Shown piece by piece: positions 14,569 to 23,345 of a stretch of 32,368 nt of DNA. The notes beneath the pieces were generated by a model that did not search any database, was not told where the DNA came from, and saw only the letters and a list, made by a program, of their open reading frames with translations. The DNA is from Cytophagia bacterium. Lineage in GTDB: Bacteria; Bacteroidota; Bacteroidia; Cytophagales; Spirosomataceae. The stretch covers positions 1-32,368 of the forward strand of contig REAB01000079.1 of the NCBI GenBank assembly GCA_004293645.1, given 5' to 3'. The position numbers and the translations under genes are program-made. How positions within the stretch are numbered: the stretch's first letter is position 1; every line of letters begins with the position of its first letter.

Positions 14569-16593
14569 ATGCTTCTAATCAAAGTAGCGGCGGGCGCGCT
14601 CAACCAAACGCCAATGGCGTGGGACACCAACTGCCAGCACATTATAGACACCATTGAGGCGGCCCGTCAGCAAGACGTAACGCTGTTGTGTTTGCCAGAG
14701 CTTTGTATCACTGGCTATGGTTGTGAAGATGCTTTTTACGCCCAAAATACCACCGACCAAGCCCTCAAAATATTGCTTGAAATAGTGCCACATACGGCCA
14801 ATATGGCCGTTTCGGTGGGTTTGCCGCTGCGGTTCAACAACAAACTTTACAATGCGGTTTGTTTCGTTGCCAACAAGCGTATTTTGGGTTTTGTGGCCAA
14901 GCAGCACCTGCCCAATAACGGCGTTTTTTACGAAGACCGCTGGTTTCATCGGTGGCCAGCGGGTGTACGCGACGAAATAAAAGTGGGCGATTTTTCTTAT
15001 CCCATCGGCGATTTGGTCTTTGATTTGTCGGGGGTGCGCATTGGTTTTGAAATATGCGAAGATGCGTGGGTGGCGCAGCGGCCTGGGCGTGCGCTGTTCG
15101 ATAGAGGCGTGGATATTATTCTCAATCCAAGCGCCAGTCCGTTTACGTTTACCAAATTTACCACCCGCGAGCGGTTGGTTTTGGAGGGTTCGCGGGCGTT
15201 TAGTTGCAGTTACGTTTATACCAATTTGCTGGGAAACGAAGCAGGGCGTTTGATTTTTGACGGCGATGCCATGATTGCCCAAGACGGGGCGTTGTTGGCC
15301 TCAAGTCCGCGTTTTGGCTACGCCGATTTTTACCTCACCGTGGCTACCATTGACGTAGAAGCCACGCGGCTCTCGGCGGCGCAGGTCAAATCGCCGCTCA
15401 CAACGGGCAACTGGAAAGTGAACGATGTATTTGAATGGCCCGAAACACCACCTGCTTATCAAGTGGCGGCGTTGGAGGCTTTTGAGCGGGAAGGTTTTTT
15501 GAAAGAAGAAGAATTTGCGCGGGCGGTGAGCTTGGCTTTGTTCGACTATCTCCGCAAATCGCGCTCGCAGGGGTTCACGGTGTCGCTGTCGGGCGGGGCC
15601 GACTCTTGCGCGTGTGTGGCTTTATGCGGCCTCATGATTCGGCTGGCCGACGAGAGCATTGGCCTCGAAGCGTTCAAGAAAAAATTGGGTTACATTAAAA
15701 AAATTCAAGCTGCACAAACTTTTGAAGATGTAGCCAAAGAGTTGATACACAGCATTTATCAAGGTACCGAAAACAGCAGCAACGACACCTACGAGTCGGC
15801 TGAGCGTTTGGCGGCTTCGATGGGGGCTACTTTTTACAACATCAATATCAATGGTTTGGTAGAAACCTACAAAAACCTCATTGAACAGCAAATAGGCCGT
15901 GATTTGACGTGGGAGCAAGACGATATTCCACTCCAAAATATCCAAGCCCGCGTGCGTGCGCCGAGTGTGTGGTTATTGGCCAATTTGAGCAACCACCTGC
16001 TGCTTTCTACTTCCAATCGCTCGGAAGTGGCCGTGGGTTATTGCACCATGGACGGCGACACGGCGGGCAGCATTAGCCCCATTGCGTGCGTGGACAAGCA
16101 TTGGCTGCGGAGTTGGCTGGTGTGGCTCGAAACGGTGGGTTGCCACGTAAAAGGCCGCAATATTAAAATTGAAGGTTTGAAAAAAGTGAACAGCTTGCAA
16201 CCCACTGCCGAGCTGCGCCCCCAAGCCAACCACCAAACCGACGAAAAAGACCTGATGCCCTACGAGCTGCTCGATGCCATCGAAGAAGTGGCCATCCGCG
16301 ACAAAAAATCGCCAATAGACAACCTCAAATACATGGAAGTATTGTTTGCCAACAAATACAGCCGTGAGCTGCTGTTTGTGTCGGTGGAGCGGTTTTTTAA
16401 ATTGTGGAGCCGCAACCAGTGGAAGCGCGAACGCTACGCCCCCAGTTTTCATTTGGACAGCTTCAACCTCGACCCGCGCAGCTGGTGTCGTTACCCCATT
16501 TTGTCGGGTGGTTTTGAAAAAGAATTGGAAGAACTGCGGGCTTATTACGAAGGAAAGAAAGGGAAAAACAGGCAAGGAAAAATTGGGTTTTGA
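14569..16593 (+). CDS. nadE: Glutamine-dependent NAD+ synthetase
   Basis: This 674-aa enzyme catalyses the last step of NAD biosynthesis, amidating nicotinate adenine dinucleotide with ATP and glutamine-derived ammonia. The N-terminal nitrilase-type glutaminase domain (about 1-275) shows the Glu-Lys-Cys triad: Glu44 in LPELCITGYG, Lys111 in AKQHLPNNG and Cys163 in FEICEDAW. The C-terminal synthetase domain (about 315-650) has the ATP pyrophosphatase P-loop LSGGADSCA (341-346 is SGGADS) and later STSNRSEVAVGYCTMDGD. The length fits the large two-domain form. Only 17 bp separate it from the secreted protein upstream. Confidence 0.95.
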   Translation: MLLIKVAAGALNQTPMAWDTNCQHIIDTIEAARQQDVTLLCLPELCITGYGCEDAFYAQNTTDQALKILLEIVPHTANMAVSVGLPLRFNNKLYNAVCFVANKRILGFVAKQHLPNNGVFYEDRWFHRWPAGVRDEIKVGDFSYPIGDLVFDLSGVRIGFEICEDAWVAQRPGRALFDRGVDIILNPSASPFTFTKFTTRERLVLEGSRAFSCSYVYTNLLGNEAGRLIFDGDAMIAQDGALLASSPRFGYADFYLTVATIDVEATRLSAAQVKSPLTTGNWKVNDVFEWPETPPAYQVAALEAFEREGFLKEEEFARAVSLALFDYLRKSRSQGFTVSLSGGADSCACVALCGLMIRLADESIGLEAFKKKLGYIKKIQAAQTFEDVAKELIHSIYQGTENSSNDTYESAERLAASMGATFYNININGLVETYKNLIEQQIGRDLTWEQDDIPLQNIQARVRAPSVWLLANLSNHLLLSTSNRSEVAVGYCTMDGDTAGSISPIACVDKHWLRSWLVWLETVGCHVKGRNIKIEGLKKVNSLQPTAELRPQANHQTDEKDLMPYELLDAIEEVAIRDKKSPIDNLKYMEVLFANKYSRELLFVSVERFFKLWSRNQWKRERYAPSFHLDSFNLDPRSWCRYPILSGGFEKELEELRAYYEGKKGKNRQGKIGF

Positions 16594-16606
16594 GTTTTCT
16601 GAGGTT

Positions 16607-16654
16607 CAGGTCGGAGACCTGATGACACCCGTGCGTAGTTTGAAAACTACGCAC
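16607..16654. repeat. Two adjacent hairpins downstream of nadE (REP-like pair)
   Basis: CAGGTC-GGA-GACCTG (16607-16621) is followed by GTGCGTAGTT-TGAA-AACTACGCAC (16631-16654), a perfect 10-bp stem that can extend to 11 bp. Paired imperfect palindromes of this kind recur in Bacteroidota intergenic regions as REP-like elements. The second hairpin could also act as the nadE transcript terminator or 3' stabiliser. Confidence 0.6.
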
Positions 16655-16718
16655 AACTTGCCAACTTGTTTATTTATTGCCTAATTTCGCGCTACAAATT
16701 CAACGACTCAAAACCCTC

Positions 16719-16753
16719 ATTATTCATTTTACATTATTCATTTTACATTTAGT
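16719..16753. repeat. Heptamer tract before pdhB
   Basis: Five 7-bp units run without interruption: ATTATTC, ATTTTAC, ATTATTC, ATTTTAC, ATTTAGT. The tract ends 11 bp before the pdhB start codon. A TAATTTCG sequence at 16682-16689, with TTG 21 bp upstream, could be the pdhB promoter, placing the tract in the 5' leader. Confidence 0.65.
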
Positions 16754-16764
16754 AAATTCCACAA

Positions 16765-17745
16765 ATGAGACAAATACTGTTTAGAGAAGCCCTTCGGGAG
16801 GCCATGAATGAAGAAATGCGACTCGACCCGCGCGTATATTTGATGGGCGAGGAAGTAGCCGAATACAACGGTGCCTACAAAGTGAGCCAAGGAATGTTGG
16901 ACGAATTTGGGCCTGAGCGAGTCATAGATACGCCCATTGCCGAGTTGGGCTTTGCGGGTATTGGCGTAGGTTCGGCCATGAACGGCCTGCGTCCTATCAT
17001 TGAGTTCATGACTTTCAACTTTTCGTTGGTAGCCATTGATCAAATTATCAACTCGGCAGCCAAAATACTTTCGATGTCGGCGGGGCAGTACTCGTCGCCG
17101 ATTGTGTTTCGTGGGCCAACGGGCAGCGCGGGCCAATTGGGGGCGCAACACTCGCAAAACTTTGAAAATTGGTACGCCAATACGCCTGGTTTGAAGGTGG
17201 TTGTGCCAGCCAACCCGTACGATGCCAAAGGTTTGCTCAAATCGTCTATCCGCGACAACGACCCCGTTATTTTTATGGAGTCGGAGATGATGTATAGCGA
17301 CAAGGGCGAAGTACCAGAAGGCGAATATTTGATTCCGATTGGCAAAGCCGAAGTAAAAAAAATAGGCAAGGACGTAACCATTGTGTCGTTTGGTAAAATG
17401 ATTTCGCGCGTGGTGCTGCCGGCCATCGAAGAATTGGCCAAAATGGGCATTGACGTAGAATTAATAGACTTGCGCACCGTGCGCCCCATTGATTACGACA
17501 CCGTGATAGAATCTGTTAAAAAAACCAACCGCTGCGTAGTGGTAGAAGAAGCTTGGCCGCTGTCTTCGATTGCCACCGAGCTTACCTACATGATTCAGCG
17601 CAAAGCGTTTGATTATCTGGACGCGCCCGTGTTGCGCGTAAACAACATGGATGTGTCGCTGCCCTACGCACCCACGCTCATCGAAGTTGTTTTGCCCAAT
17701 ATAAAACGAACTATTGAAGCCGTCAAAACGGTAACGTATCGGTAA
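16765..17745 (+). CDS. pdhB: Pyruvate dehydrogenase E1 component, beta subunit
   Basis: This 326-aa protein matches the E1 beta subunit of the pyruvate dehydrogenase complex, which with E1 alpha and thiamine diphosphate decarboxylates pyruvate toward acetyl-CoA. Key segments are VYLMGEEVAEYNGAYKVSQG, DTPIAELGFAGIGVGSAMNG (the thiamine-side glutamate), GPTGSAGQLGAQHSQ, and the transketolase C-terminal domain with IDLRTVRPIDYDTV and VVVEEAWP. The length is standard. No alpha subunit or E2 gene is adjacent, so the complex is encoded at scattered loci. Other 2-oxo acid dehydrogenase beta subunits are similar but this is closest to pdhB. Confidence 0.93.
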   Translation: MRQILFREALREAMNEEMRLDPRVYLMGEEVAEYNGAYKVSQGMLDEFGPERVIDTPIAELGFAGIGVGSAMNGLRPIIEFMTFNFSLVAIDQIINSAAKILSMSAGQYSSPIVFRGPTGSAGQLGAQHSQNFENWYANTPGLKVVVPANPYDAKGLLKSSIRDNDPVIFMESEMMYSDKGEVPEGEYLIPIGKAEVKKIGKDVTIVSFGKMISRVVLPAIEELAKMGIDVELIDLRTVRPIDYDTVIESVKKTNRCVVVEEAWPLSSIATELTYMIQRKAFDYLDAPVLRVNNMDVSLPYAPTLIEVVLPNIKRTIEAVKTVTYR

Positions 17746-17821
17746 GTAGTCCACGGTGCTGATTTTCAGTAGTTTACGAAATGTATATTTGTCAATTTAC
17801 TAATTTCAAGCACTTCATATT

Positions 17822-17883
17822 CAAAATAACAAAAGCGAAAAAAGAACTCCTTTGGGGGTTCTTTTTTCGCTTTTGTTATTTTG
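17822..17883. terminator. Bidirectional terminator between pdhB and toxin gene
   Basis: A 29-bp stem (26 perfect pairs at the base, then one G-T wobble and two C-G pairs) surrounds a TTTG loop. The outer arm begins CAAAATAACAAAAGCGAAAA and pairs with its complement ending at 17883. A/T-rich flanks supply U-tracts in both directions, suiting the convergent pdhB and toxin-antitoxin genes. Confidence 0.85.
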
Positions 17884-17903
17884 TGAGGCAGAGTTACGGG
17901 GGA

Positions 17904-18179
17904 TTATTTCTCGCCATAATGACTTTTAAAGCCAATAAAAGTTATCGTTTGGTCAGGCACGGCATAAATCAATCGGTGTTTATCCGTAATTCTGCGCGAA
18001 AAATACCCTTTCAAATCATGTTTGAGTGGTTCAGGTTTCCCCCTTCCTTCAAATGGAGTCCGCCTGATTTCCTCAATCATTTCAGCAATTTTGAAGAATA
18101 TTTTTTTGTCCTCAGTCGCCCATTCGATGAACTCTTCAAATGCTTTTGGTTCAAATAGAATGTTTCTGGACGAGTTCAT
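17904..18179 (-). CDS. yoeB: YoeB/Txe-family mRNA interferase toxin
   Basis: The 91-aa protein aligns by eye with YoeB. The motif FEGRGKPEPLKHDLKGYFSRRITDKHRLIY is nearly canonical. The catalytic residues are present: Glu50, Arg69, and His87-Tyr88 in KSHY, each offset by four from E. coli YoeB Glu46, Arg65, His83 and Tyr84. The family cleaves mRNA on the ribosome when the antitoxin is lost. The gene overlaps the upstream antitoxin by 29 bp on the same strand, so they are one operon. It ends just before a strong bidirectional terminator. Confidence 0.92.
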   Translation of the reverse strand: MNSSRNILFEPKAFEEFIEWATEDKKIFFKIAEMIEEIRRTPFEGRGKPEPLKHDLKGYFSRRITDKHRLIYAVPDQTITFIGFKSHYGEK

Positions 18180-18414
18180 CGAATTGCTGTGGTGTAAAAG
18201 AAATAATATTTCCTGCTTCTACTGAGGCTTTTCGCCGCAGTAGTTCTTGATAATAAGCTGGATTTGCCATAATAGCCTCGGTTTCGTCAGTTTCAGTTTC
18301 TTCAATTTCAATTTTGATTTTGAGCGAGTTGTTTCGGCGCGAAAACTGGGCTTTGATGCGACGAAAAAGCTGATAGTCAAATTCGGCTTCGGTGAGTTGA
18401 TACGTTACAGTCAT
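18151..18414 (-). CDS. Antitoxin partner of YoeB-type toxin
   Basis: The 87-aa product lies directly upstream of, and overlaps, the YoeB toxin, the standard antitoxin-first order. Its C-terminal part (MANPAYYQELLRRKASVEAGNIISFTPQQFDELVQ) looks like the disordered toxin-wrapping tail of YefM/Phd-like antitoxins. The N-terminal half (VTYQLTEAEFDYQLFRRIKAQF, then an acidic IEETETDETEAI stretch) does not show a clear canonical YefM Phd fold, so the family assignment is by position more than by sequence. It probably represses its own operon. Confidence 0.75.
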   Translation of the reverse strand: MTVTYQLTEAEFDYQLFRRIKAQFSRRNNSLKIKIEIEETETDETEAIMANPAYYQELLRRKASVEAGNIISFTPQQFDELVQKHSI

Positions 18415-18432
18415 TTTTAGTGCTATTTTTTA

Positions 18433-18440
18433 CAAAATTA
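18433..18440 (-). promoter_or_regulatory. -7 element of the toxin-antitoxin operon
   Basis: The minus strand reads TAATTTTG, a perfect Bacteroidota -7 box, 18 bp upstream of the antitoxin ATG. No TTG is found at the expected -33 position, so the promoter may be weak or activator-dependent. Confidence 0.45.
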
Positions 18441-18549
18441 ACAAAAACTGCTTAAAAATAGATGATTTTATTGATTTGCACGACGCGTATTTGGACGAGT
18501 AGTTTCGGTGTAGCCCACAGTTAGATGGCTATTTAGCAGGATTGATAGT

Positions 18550-18603
18550 GCCTAACGTTCTCAATGACAAAAAAAGAACCTCAAAAGAGTTTTTCTTTGT
18601 CAT
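18550..18603 (-). other. attC-like GCCTAAC half-site with imperfect hairpin
   Basis: GTGCCTAACG at 18548-18557 is identical to the outer box of the attC-like site starting at 781. On the minus strand it reads GTTAGGC upstream of the toxin-antitoxin operon. It is followed by an imperfect hairpin, with ATGACAAA (18564-18571) pairing with TTTGTCAT (18596-18603) and an inner CTC-AAAA-GAG. No second R box is seen on the right, so this may be a relic of a cassette-type insertion or chance. Confidence 0.3.
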
Positions 18604-18660
18604 ATACTGCTTTTTTGGTAATTATGAAGCAGACGGTCAAGATTTTAACATAATTTGTGT

Positions 18661-18668
18661 TAATTTTG
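18661..18668 (+). promoter_or_regulatory. -7 element upstream of second SusC
   Basis: TAATTTTG matches the Bacteroidota -7 consensus and lies 48 bp upstream of the SusC start. The -33 TTG is absent at the expected spacing. Together with the toxin-antitoxin promoter it makes this a divergent regulatory region of about 300 bp. Confidence 0.45.
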
Positions 18669-18716
18669 CAGCACAGTACTTAATGTTCTTTTAATCTCAA
18701 CTTAATCCCAAATTCA

Positions 18717-21700
18717 ATGAGACACATTTTACGAATGAGTATCTTCGGGTTGTCGTGGTGCGTAGCACTGCTGGCCAATGCCCAAGATCGAACAGTAACG
18801 GGGAAAGTTACCTCGTCGGAAGACGGAACGGGTATGCCAGGCGTATCGGTAGCTGTAAAAGGCACTGCACGCGGCTCGAATACCGATGCCGAAGGTAATT
18901 ACAAGGTATCAGTGGCTGACAACGCTACGCTGATATTTAGCTTTGTAGGTTTTGCCGCCATCGAAGAAAAAATAGGAAATCGCTCTGTAATCAACATTCA
19001 GATGAAAGCTGATGCCAAAAGCCTCAGCGAAGTAGTGGTAACGGGCTACGGCTCGCAAATCAAGCGCGATTTGACGGGTAACATTGCCCAAGTAAAAGCC
19101 AAAGATTTCGAAAACATGCCTGTACCCAGCGTTGACCAAGCCTTACAAGGCAAAGCAGCGGGCGTGTTTGTGAATTCAGGAGGTGGTAAATTAGGCCAAG
19201 CTGTAACGGTACGCGTACGCGGTAACTCCTCTATAAGTGCCAGTAGCCAGCCACTTTATGTAGTTGATGGTGTGCCTGTTACCTCGGACGACCAGAGTAA
19301 TTATGGTGGTGATACCAACCCATTGGCAGACATCAACCCCAACGACATTGAGTCAATTGAAATCTTGAAAGATGCCTCGGCAGGGGCTATTTATGGCGCA
19401 CGTGCTGCCAATGGTGTAGTACTTATCTCTACCAAACGCGGTAAAGCTGGCAAAACCAGCGTGAGCATCAACTACCAAGCAGGTTCGGCTCAAGCTACAA
19501 AGCGCTTGCCGTTTTTGAACACTGAGCAGTATGAGAAATTTTACCGCCAAGCGGCCGCTTATGCAGATGGTCTTGACGGATTGGACGTAAACGACCCCAA
19601 CTCATATACCCAAGGTTTGTTTGGCGCGGGTGGCTTCTTGGATTATTACAGCTACGGTACGTACGGTACACCCAAACAAACCGATAACAACTGGCAGGAG
19701 AAAGCCTTCCAGAAAGGTCCAATGCAGCAGATGGATATGCAGATTAGCGGTGGAAATGAAAAAACCAAGTTTTTTATGTCAGGCCAATACCTCAATCAAA
19801 CGGGTACACTCATTGGCAACAAATTGGAGCGAATTTCGGGGCGTTTGAACATTGACCACCAAGCCACCAATTGGCTCAATGTGGGCTTGATGATGAGCCT
19901 AAGTCGGGGAGACAACTGGCGCTTGCCCGACGACAACGCCTTCTCAAACCCCTTGCAAGCAGCCGCTTTGACCCCGCACACACCTTTTATTGACCCTAAC
20001 ACGGGTTTATCTGCTGGTGCCCCTCCCGGCGACATAAATATTCCGCTTTATTACAACCCAATATTGAGCGTAGAGTACGCGAAATTTGTGCAAACTTCTT
20101 ATCGCAACTTAACCAACACTTACGCACAGGCTACCATCTTGCCAGGCTTGAAATTCCGCACGGAATTTGGCGTGGACGTATTGAACCAAAACGAAGAAGG
20201 CTATTTTCAGAGCCAAACGGTACGTAATCAAACCCGTGCTGCTAACGGTATTGGTTCAAACTATGGTACGTTTGTAACCAACTACAATGCCAACAACTTT
20301 TTTAGTTTCAACAAAGAAATTGGCATTCATAACATAGATGCTACTGTTGGTATGTCTTACCAACAATCGCAAACCAAGCGCAATTTTGTAGAAGGTACTA
20401 ACTTTCCGTCAGACTCTTACCGTAAAATTGCCAGTGCGGCAATAAAGTCAGACGGAACAAGTACGGAAACTAATTTTCGTTTCTTGTCTTATTTTGCCCG
20501 GGCTAACTACCGTCTCAAAGACCGCTACTTGGTGGGCTTGAGCGCAAGGGTGGACGGCTCGTCACGTTTCGGTAAAAACTCACGCTACGGATTCTTCCCA
20601 GCGGTTTCGGCAGGTTGGGTAATTTCAGAAGAAAGTTTCTTGAAAAATAACCGCATTGTTAGTTTCTTGAAAATTCGCGCCAGCCACGGGCTCACTGGTA
20701 ACTCAGAGATTGGTGACTTCCCGCAGTTGGGCTTGTTTCAAGGCGATGCAGGCTACGTAGGTGCGCCAGGACAGCGGCCTTCGCAAATTGCCAACCCCGA
20801 TTTGAAATGGGAAACTACTACCCAAACCGATATTGGTCTTGACTTTGGCTTGCTCAACAACCGCATCAATGGCGAAATAGACTACTACATCAAAAATACC
20901 AATGACTTGTTGCTTGAAGTAAACGTACCAGGTACTACTGGTTTTTCACGTCAATTCAAAAACGTGGGAGCACTCGAAAACAAAGGTTTTGAATTTGTGC
21001 TAAATACCCAAAATACGGTAGGTAAACTCAAGTGGAACACTTCATTGAATTTTGCTACTAATGCAAACAAAGTAACCGACGTACAAGGACAGATTATTGA
21101 AGGTGGTGTACGCAACATGAACCGCGTAATGGAAGGACAACCTATTGGTGTCTTTTTTACTCGTGAGTACGCAGGCGTAAACCCCGACAATGGTGACGCG
21201 TTGTTTTACAAAAATACCAAAGCAGCCGACGGCAGCATTGACCGCAGCACCGTAACCAACGGTGGCTACAACTCAACCGAGCGCGTGGTAGTGGGTAATC
21301 CAAATCCCAAATTTTTTGGTGGTATTACCAACACGCTGTCTTACGGCGGTATTGATTTTAGTATTTTCTTCAACGGGGTGTCTGGCAATGACGTAAACTT
21401 CTACGGCGTAGGCCAGTACTCGTCGGCTAACGGAATTTACGAAGATAACCAAACCACCGACCAACTCAACGCTTGGACTCCCGACAATCGCAATACTGAC
21501 GTACCACAGGCGCGTTATTTGATTACCAACGGTAGCCAGCCTTCAAGCCGCTATATTTTTGATGGTTCTTACTTGCGCCTTCGTACGCTTTCGTTGGGCT
21601 ACACGTTGCCCAAGAGCATTACCAGCCGCGCCAAATTGGAGCGAGTGCGTGTGTATGTGTCGGCCATGAACTTGGCTACTTTTACTAAGTATAAAGGCTG

Positions 21701-21812
21701 GGATCCCGAAGTAAACTCTGATACGTTTACGAGCAACTTTGCCCAAGGTAACGATTTTTATACGCCACCACAGCCCCGTACTATTTTGTTTGGTATCAAC
21801 ATTGGGCTTTAA
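18717..21812 (+). CDS. SusC/RagA-family TonB-dependent outer-membrane transporter (second copy)
   Basis: The 1031-aa product has a signal peptide (MRHILRMSIFGLSW...LLANAQ). A carboxypeptidase-regulatory-like domain follows (about 25-105, VTGKVTSSEDGTGMPGVSV). The plug has LSEVVVTGYGSQIKRDLTGN and VRVRGNSSISASSQPLYVVDGVPV, and the large barrel ends in ILFGINIGL. It forms a transporter with the SusD encoded 31 bp downstream. Unlike the first pair, it has no accessory lipoprotein, protease or regulator next to it, so the substrate cannot be guessed. Domain order matches the 9.7-12.8 kb copy, but the sequences diverge along most of the barrel. Confidence 0.93.
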   Translation: MRHILRMSIFGLSWCVALLANAQDRTVTGKVTSSEDGTGMPGVSVAVKGTARGSNTDAEGNYKVSVADNATLIFSFVGFAAIEEKIGNRSVINIQMKADAKSLSEVVVTGYGSQIKRDLTGNIAQVKAKDFENMPVPSVDQALQGKAAGVFVNSGGGKLGQAVTVRVRGNSSISASSQPLYVVDGVPVTSDDQSNYGGDTNPLADINPNDIESIEILKDASAGAIYGARAANGVVLISTKRGKAGKTSVSINYQAGSAQATKRLPFLNTEQYEKFYRQAAAYADGLDGLDVNDPNSYTQGLFGAGGFLDYYSYGTYGTPKQTDNNWQEKAFQKGPMQQMDMQISGGNEKTKFFMSGQYLNQTGTLIGNKLERISGRLNIDHQATNWLNVGLMMSLSRGDNWRLPDDNAFSNPLQAAALTPHTPFIDPNTGLSAGAPPGDINIPLYYNPILSVEYAKFVQTSYRNLTNTYAQATILPGLKFRTEFGVDVLNQNEEGYFQSQTVRNQTRAANGIGSNYGTFVTNYNANNFFSFNKEIGIHNIDATVGMSYQQSQTKRNFVEGTNFPSDSYRKIASAAIKSDGTSTETNFRFLSYFARANYRLKDRYLVGLSARVDGSSRFGKNSRYGFFPAVSAGWVISEESFLKNNRIVSFLKIRASHGLTGNSEIGDFPQLGLFQGDAGYVGAPGQRPSQIANPDLKWETTTQTDIGLDFGLLNNRINGEIDYYIKNTNDLLLEVNVPGTTGFSRQFKNVGALENKGFEFVLNTQNTVGKLKWNTSLNFATNANKVTDVQGQIIEGGVRNMNRVMEGQPIGVFFTREYAGVNPDNGDALFYKNTKAADGSIDRSTVTNGGYNSTERVVVGNPNPKFFGGITNTLSYGGIDFSIFFNGVSGNDVNFYGVGQYSSANGIYEDNQTTDQLNAWTPDNRNTDVPQARYLITNGSQPSSRYIFDGSYLRLRTLSLGYTLPKSITSRAKLERVRVYVSAMNLATFTKYKGWDPEVNSDTFTSNFAQGNDFYTPPQPRTILFGINIGL

Positions 21813-21843
21813 TTTGGTCTAACTCAAAACATTGTATAATATC

Positions 21844-23238
21844 ATGAAAAAAATATTTCTCTTAGGTACAGTTGTAGCATTGACGACTCTCAATGGCTGC
21901 GACAAAAAACTTGATGTAGCGCCTACTCAAACCATTGACCAGACCGTTGCACTCAACGCCTCGAAAGACGTGGAAGCGGCTTTGATTGGCGCTTACGATG
22001 CGCTACAAGGTGCAAGTACCAATACCAATGGTGACACTTATGCGGGCGGATATCAATATACCTCCGAACTGCTGGCCGCCGTTACTACCGAAGTACGTTT
22101 TGGCGGTACATTTGCCAACTTACAAGAGCTTTTCAGGAAAGAATTGACCACCATCAATACTACCGCCGAAACTCTTTGGTTGCGCTCTTACCTGGCCATA
22201 AACCGTGCCAACAACGTACTGGCCAACTTAGATAAAGTAACCGATGCCAAGCGTTCTCGCGTAGAAGGCGAGGCACTTTTTATTCGGGGAGCGGTTTATT
22301 TTGAACTGGTGCGGTTGTATGGTAAACAATGGGGCGACGGTAACAATGCTTCAAATCCTGGCGTGCCGCTTGTTTTAACGCCTACTACCGCAGTAACTGA
22401 GGCTAACAAAGTGCCGCGCAGCACCGTAGCTGAGGTATATGCTCAAGCCATTGACGATTTGACCAAAGCCGAAGCGGCTTTGCCCGTTGCCAATAGTTTT
22501 TATGCTAATAAAAGTGTGGCAGCTGCTATTTTAGCTCGCTTGTACTTGCAACAAGGCAATTTTGCGGCTGCCCGCGATGCCGCCAACCGCGTAATTGCGT
22601 CGGGTCGTTATCGGTTGGTAACACCTTTTGGGGCAGCATTTAATACTAAACTCAACAACGGTGGAGCGAATCCTGCCGAATACGTGTTTGCGATTCAAGT
22701 AAACGACCAAGACGGATCTAATGGTATGAATACTTTTTTTGGTACTACCATTGGCTCAATTCCCGGTACGGCTGGTCGTGGCGATATTCGGATTCAGCCT
22801 GCGCACATTGCGTTCTATGAAGCTGGTGATGCCCGGGGAGCGTTTTTTATCAAGCCAAGTGCTAATAGTGCTAATGTTTTCACTTACAAATTTTTAGACC
22901 GTTTTGGTAACGTGCCTGTTGTTCGCTTATCAGAAATGATTTTGACTCGCGCTGAGGCTAACTTCCGTTTGGGAACGACCGTAGGTGCTGCACCATTGGC
23001 CGATGTCAACGCCATTCGTACCCGCGCAGGTTTGCCAAGTCTTACCACGCTTACGCTGGCGGCTATTTTGAAAGAGCGTAAATTGGAACTTGCCTTTGAA
23101 GGCCACGCCATTCACGATATCAAGCGCACGGGTGGCACAGTCGGCACGCTACCCTTCAATTCACCCAAGTTGATTTTGCCCGTTCCACAGCGTGAGCGTG
23201 ATATTTTCCCGTTGCTCGTTCAAAACGAAGGTTACTAA
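21844..23238 (+). CDS. SusD/RagB-family nutrient-binding lipoprotein (second copy)
   Basis: The ATG at 21844 gives MKKIFLLGTVVALTTLNGC, a lipoprotein signal with Cys19, and a 464-aa product. An ATG four codons earlier would only lengthen the n-region. SusD features include TLWLRSYLAINRANNVLANLDKV, then EGEALFIRGAVYFELVRLYG and the C-terminal NAIRTRAGLPSL ... ILKERKLELAFEGHAIHDIKRTGG. It is coupled to the preceding SusC gene and ends at a strong terminator. Confidence 0.92.
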   Translation: MKKIFLLGTVVALTTLNGCDKKLDVAPTQTIDQTVALNASKDVEAALIGAYDALQGASTNTNGDTYAGGYQYTSELLAAVTTEVRFGGTFANLQELFRKELTTINTTAETLWLRSYLAINRANNVLANLDKVTDAKRSRVEGEALFIRGAVYFELVRLYGKQWGDGNNASNPGVPLVLTPTTAVTEANKVPRSTVAEVYAQAIDDLTKAEAALPVANSFYANKSVAAAILARLYLQQGNFAAARDAANRVIASGRYRLVTPFGAAFNTKLNNGGANPAEYVFAIQVNDQDGSNGMNTFFGTTIGSIPGTAGRGDIRIQPAHIAFYEAGDARGAFFIKPSANSANVFTYKFLDRFGNVPVVRLSEMILTRAEANFRLGTTVGAAPLADVNAIRTRAGLPSLTTLTLAAILKERKLELAFEGHAIHDIKRTGGTVGTLPFNSPKLILPVPQRERDIFPLLVQNEGY

Positions 23239-23261
23239 ACTAACTTTTTTAAGTTAAAATT

Positions 23262-23296
23262 CAAAAACCCCGCTGATGCAATCGGCGGGGTTTTTG
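23262..23296 (+). terminator. Rho-independent terminator after SusCD pair
   Basis: CAAAAACCCCGCTGAT (23262-23277) pairs with ATCGGCGGGGTTTTTG (23281-23296) across a GCA loop, with one T-G wobble. The GC-rich stem followed by a T-run is a classic intrinsic terminator for the SusC-SusD transcript. Confidence 0.9.
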
Positions 23297-23298
23297 CT

Positions 23299-23306
23299 TA
23301 ATTTTG
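23299..23306 (+). promoter_or_regulatory. -7 element before the aminotransferase gene
   Basis: TAATTTTG follows the terminator stem by two bases and lies 39 bp upstream of the chosen ATG at 23346. No matching -33 triplet is visible because that position falls in the terminator hairpin. Confidence 0.4.
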
Positions 23307-23345
23307 TGATTGATACGGCATAGATTTAGATGCTTACATTACAGC

